Assembly (NCBI RefSeq): GCF_020921035.1
Contig: NC_063155.1
Coordinates: forward strand, 30,311,294-30,375,293
Origin: Rhodamnia argentea
Taxonomy: Eukaryota > Streptophyta > Magnoliopsida > Myrtales > Myrtaceae
Direction: 5' to 3'
Length of the DNA: 64,000 nucleotides
The notes below the pieces were generated by a model. It ran no database searches. It was not told where the DNA came from and saw nothing but the letters and a program-made list of their open reading frames with translations. The number at the start of each line of letters is the position of its first letter. Position 1 is the stretch's first letter. Position numbers and translations under genes: made by a program. Below are positions 61,855 through 64,000 of this stretch, piece after piece.

Positions 61855-63958
61855 TTATGTCGGTGGCCATGGAGACGTCAGCTGATAGTTGCATCGAGAG
61901 GAATTGGAGGCGACTGTATCGGAAGCAGGGAGACGAGACAGTGGTGATGCAAGCATGGCAGCGGAGCAAGGAGGGACTGAATATGGGAATCCTGATGATG
62001 CTGCAGTCGAGCACGGTGGCATTGGAGCGGCACTGGTACTGACTTGGTCACGCATTGGCCAGACCCAGTGCAATCCTTGTGAGGAAGGGACTTCATTTCT
62101 CTGCTCAATATCTCTATCCTGCATGACCAGTGCAAATTCCATCATGATTAGGACTAGACAGAAATTTCGAGAAGCCTTTTCATCACCATTGGTCCTTGAC
62201 TCTGCAATTTGTTATCTCATGGCATCATTCCAAGTACTCAGATATCCAGGTTTACCACCAGAAGATCTGAGCTCATGAATGGACAAAAATTGGGAATAGT
62301 CTCTTGTATACTGAATGCACTGTCGAGCAGTTCAATTAGATCAATGGCCAAACATTAAAAAAACCTGAAATTTGCAACCTGACAAGTAGCACAAGGTCCT
62401 ATTGCTATCTGCACAACTTTGGTCACAACAAATGTGATGGTATTTCGGAGAACGAAACACGCAGTAGATCTTTTCAGAGAGTCAATCCTTAGATATTTTC
62501 TAGAGAAGTCAAACAGAATCTTTACCTCATTTGAGAAGAAACGAGGGTATACAAAGTTCCGTGAAGAAGGATGGTGGGATGTCATTGCTAACCCTTTGAG
62601 TGGCGGGTCACCAAGTTTTGTTGAAGCAAAATTAGGGATCTGCCAAAAAGTATATTACGAATATGAGCAACTCTTGATACTGGCAACCATGAAATTTCCA
62701 TCGTCCAGCAGAAGTATGGCAAACAAGTTAGCATGCTACATAAAAGCTGTCACACCACAAGATAATCCCTCTTTGTCAACATCCAACAAGGTTTGCAGAG
62801 CCGAGGGATTAATTTCAATGGGAGCACCTACTAACAAGAGGATCAATTATGGTTAAGTGAAAAAAGGGAAAAAAATCATGTTGCTCATAAGATTACCCCT
62901 GAAAATGTATCAGCATGGAATGGTAGGTGCTCATCAGTATCCTTCAGTGAACTTCCAAAAGAAGGGGCTGATATTCCCAAGTTCAGTTCCAGATTGTGGT
63001 CACTGTCTGCGTTAGATGTTTTAAGATTTAACAGTCCATCACTTGGAAAGACGGCACTTTCTATTCAAATCAAGCTAAAAAGGAAATGATAGTATCAGAT
63101 AATACCTTCATTCATGGCCACAGGAATCATCTGCCCTTCATAAGAACTTGTTTCAAAGTTGGTGACAGCTTCTGTTCCATTACATCTGATTGCTGCCTTG
63201 TCATAAGCCCTGATGTCCAGAATATCAGACCACAGACATGTTGGATAGAATTAGGAATTGTAATGAGGTTGAGATTTTTCTATTAACAAATTTCGGATCA
63301 GGTAATTCATGATCTTTAAGACCTTGCAGCTTCTACTTCGCTGTCGAATAGCCCAAGGTATATATACCTGCATGCAAGCATTGCAATCTCCAAAATGAAA
63401 ATGCCATGTCTTTCTCTAGATAAGCATAAAAAGAACCCCATCCAATCATTTTTATTTGACATAGGATTTTCAACTATTTCTCAAGGACAGGATCAAGCAT
63501 GTCCACTGAGAAATAGCAGTTAGAAGATAAAAGTCGAAGCAGACGCTTATCTGATAAAAGTAAAGGCAAGGTAAAACAGCATAAGCCAGCATCTTACTTC
63601 TTGCCAAGAAATTGTCCCATCCTCGCCTCCCACCGACCACACTTGTGCAATGTAACGCCTCGATATTTGGAACTCCCTCTTGAAAAGCCAGTGCTCTGTC
63701 TACGAAGAATGTGGACAAATTCTTCCTTGGATAGAGTCTTCATCTGTGCCGATACAACAATCAAGGAAAGACCCTAAGCAAATACATAATATCTTTGAAG
63801 AAAGGAAAAAGGCAAACAAAGAACACGAATAAACAGATTTGTCAAATGAAACGGATAAAACTGTGAATACCTGCTTCAGATCCTCCTCATAGTCACTCAT
63901 ATGGAAGTTGATGTCTGCCTCAACTCCTCTGAATTTAATGGCAGCCCGATCATAGGCT
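61855..63958 (-). CDS. euAP2-type (AP2/TOE) transcription factor, 3' part, cut by window edge
   Basis: Minus-strand exons, 5' to 3': 63958-63871, 63743-63598, 63367-63323, 63209-63106, 63006-62897 and a final exon 62118-61855. The first gives the end of AP2 domain 1 ([20 protein letters not shown]). Then comes the linker ([20 protein letters not shown]) and AP2 domain 2 ([40 protein letters not shown]). Next is an EAR-like repression motif, LELNLGIS, and the C-terminal miR172 segment [11 protein letters not shown]. These are defining marks of the euAP2 lineage, which controls floral organ identity and phase change as repressors. The 5' exons lie beyond position 64000. The path between 62897 and 62118 is unresolved: an exon may be missing or the start of the last exon misplaced. 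Domain 2 reads [12 protein letters not shown] where the family usually has IKCNGREAVTNF. Confidence 0.92.
61986..62006 (-). promoter_or_regulatory. miR172 target site in the AP2 transcript
   Basis: The 21 bases on the plus strand read like miR172 itself: they match its known sequence at 19 internal positions and differ only at the two ends. The transcript (minus strand) is therefore almost perfectly complementary, including the central GCATCATCAGG. It encodes AASSGF in the AP2 frame, exactly the conserved coding context of miR172 sites in euAP2 genes. Regulation by cleavage and translational inhibition is established for the family. Confidence 0.95.
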
Positions 63959-64000
63959 CTGAATGCATGAAAATGAGATAATGTTAAATTAACAAACTGA

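Noticed and set aside
62419-62856. 145-codon plus-strand frame
   Set aside because: Antisense to the intron region of the AP2 gene; no recognisable domain.

Overview
This is nuclear DNA of a flowering plant, almost certainly a eudicot. The genes have many GT-AG introns, AT-rich introns and intergenic DNA, pyrimidine-rich 5' leaders with (CT)n microsatellites, and plant-only families (Dof, euAP2 with a miR172 site, ICR/RIP, cytosolic ascorbate peroxidase). A woody rosid is plausible, but I cannot name the species from sequence alone. Exon models below were built by hand from reading frame, splice consensus and protein-family fit; reading phase was checked across every junction given.

Layout. 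(1) 2.2-5.2 kb, + strand: ICR/RIP coiled-coil ROP-GTPase effector, starting in a 20-nt coding micro-exon. (2) 8.9-10.4 kb, - strand: Dof zinc-finger transcription factor with a 15-nt first coding exon. (3) 10.4-21.2 kb: gene-poor DNA with a hAT-like MITE, a SINE with a perfect 17-bp target-site duplication, a broken PPR gene fragment inside a repeat, and a 186-bp tandem duplication. (4) 21.2-30.7 kb, + strand: V-ATPase subunit a of the VHA-a1 type (18 exons, 820 aa). (5) 31.9-39.7 kb, + strand: a ~1785-aa plant protein of unknown function with four internal repeats of about 137 aa and an apparent U12-type AT-AC intron. (6) 40.7-42.9 kb: a long-TIR Mutator-like element and a second foldback element. 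(7) 43.6-46.1 kb, - strand: cytosolic ascorbate peroxidase (9 coding exons, 249 aa) with a heat-shock element next to a TATA box. (8) 46.9-51.2 kb: repeats, including a decayed LINE split by a 932-bp solo LTR, and another hAT-like MITE. (9) 52.4-59.8 kb, + strand: NOT4-type RING/RRM/C3H E3 ligase (1010 aa) with a Mutator-like MITE in an intron. (10) 61.9-64.0 kb, - strand: the 3' part of a euAP2 (AP2/TOE) gene with an EAR motif and a miR172 target site; it runs off the right edge.

The genes are unrelated housekeeping and regulatory loci, not an operon or cluster. The most notable items are the AT-AC U12-type intron and recent tandem-repeat growth in the unknown protein, the LINE/solo-LTR nesting with internal LTR sub-repeats, the transposons with readable target-site duplications, and the regulatory signals at APX (HSE) and AP2 (miR172). 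I saw no prokaryotic features, CRISPR arrays, tRNA or rRNA genes.
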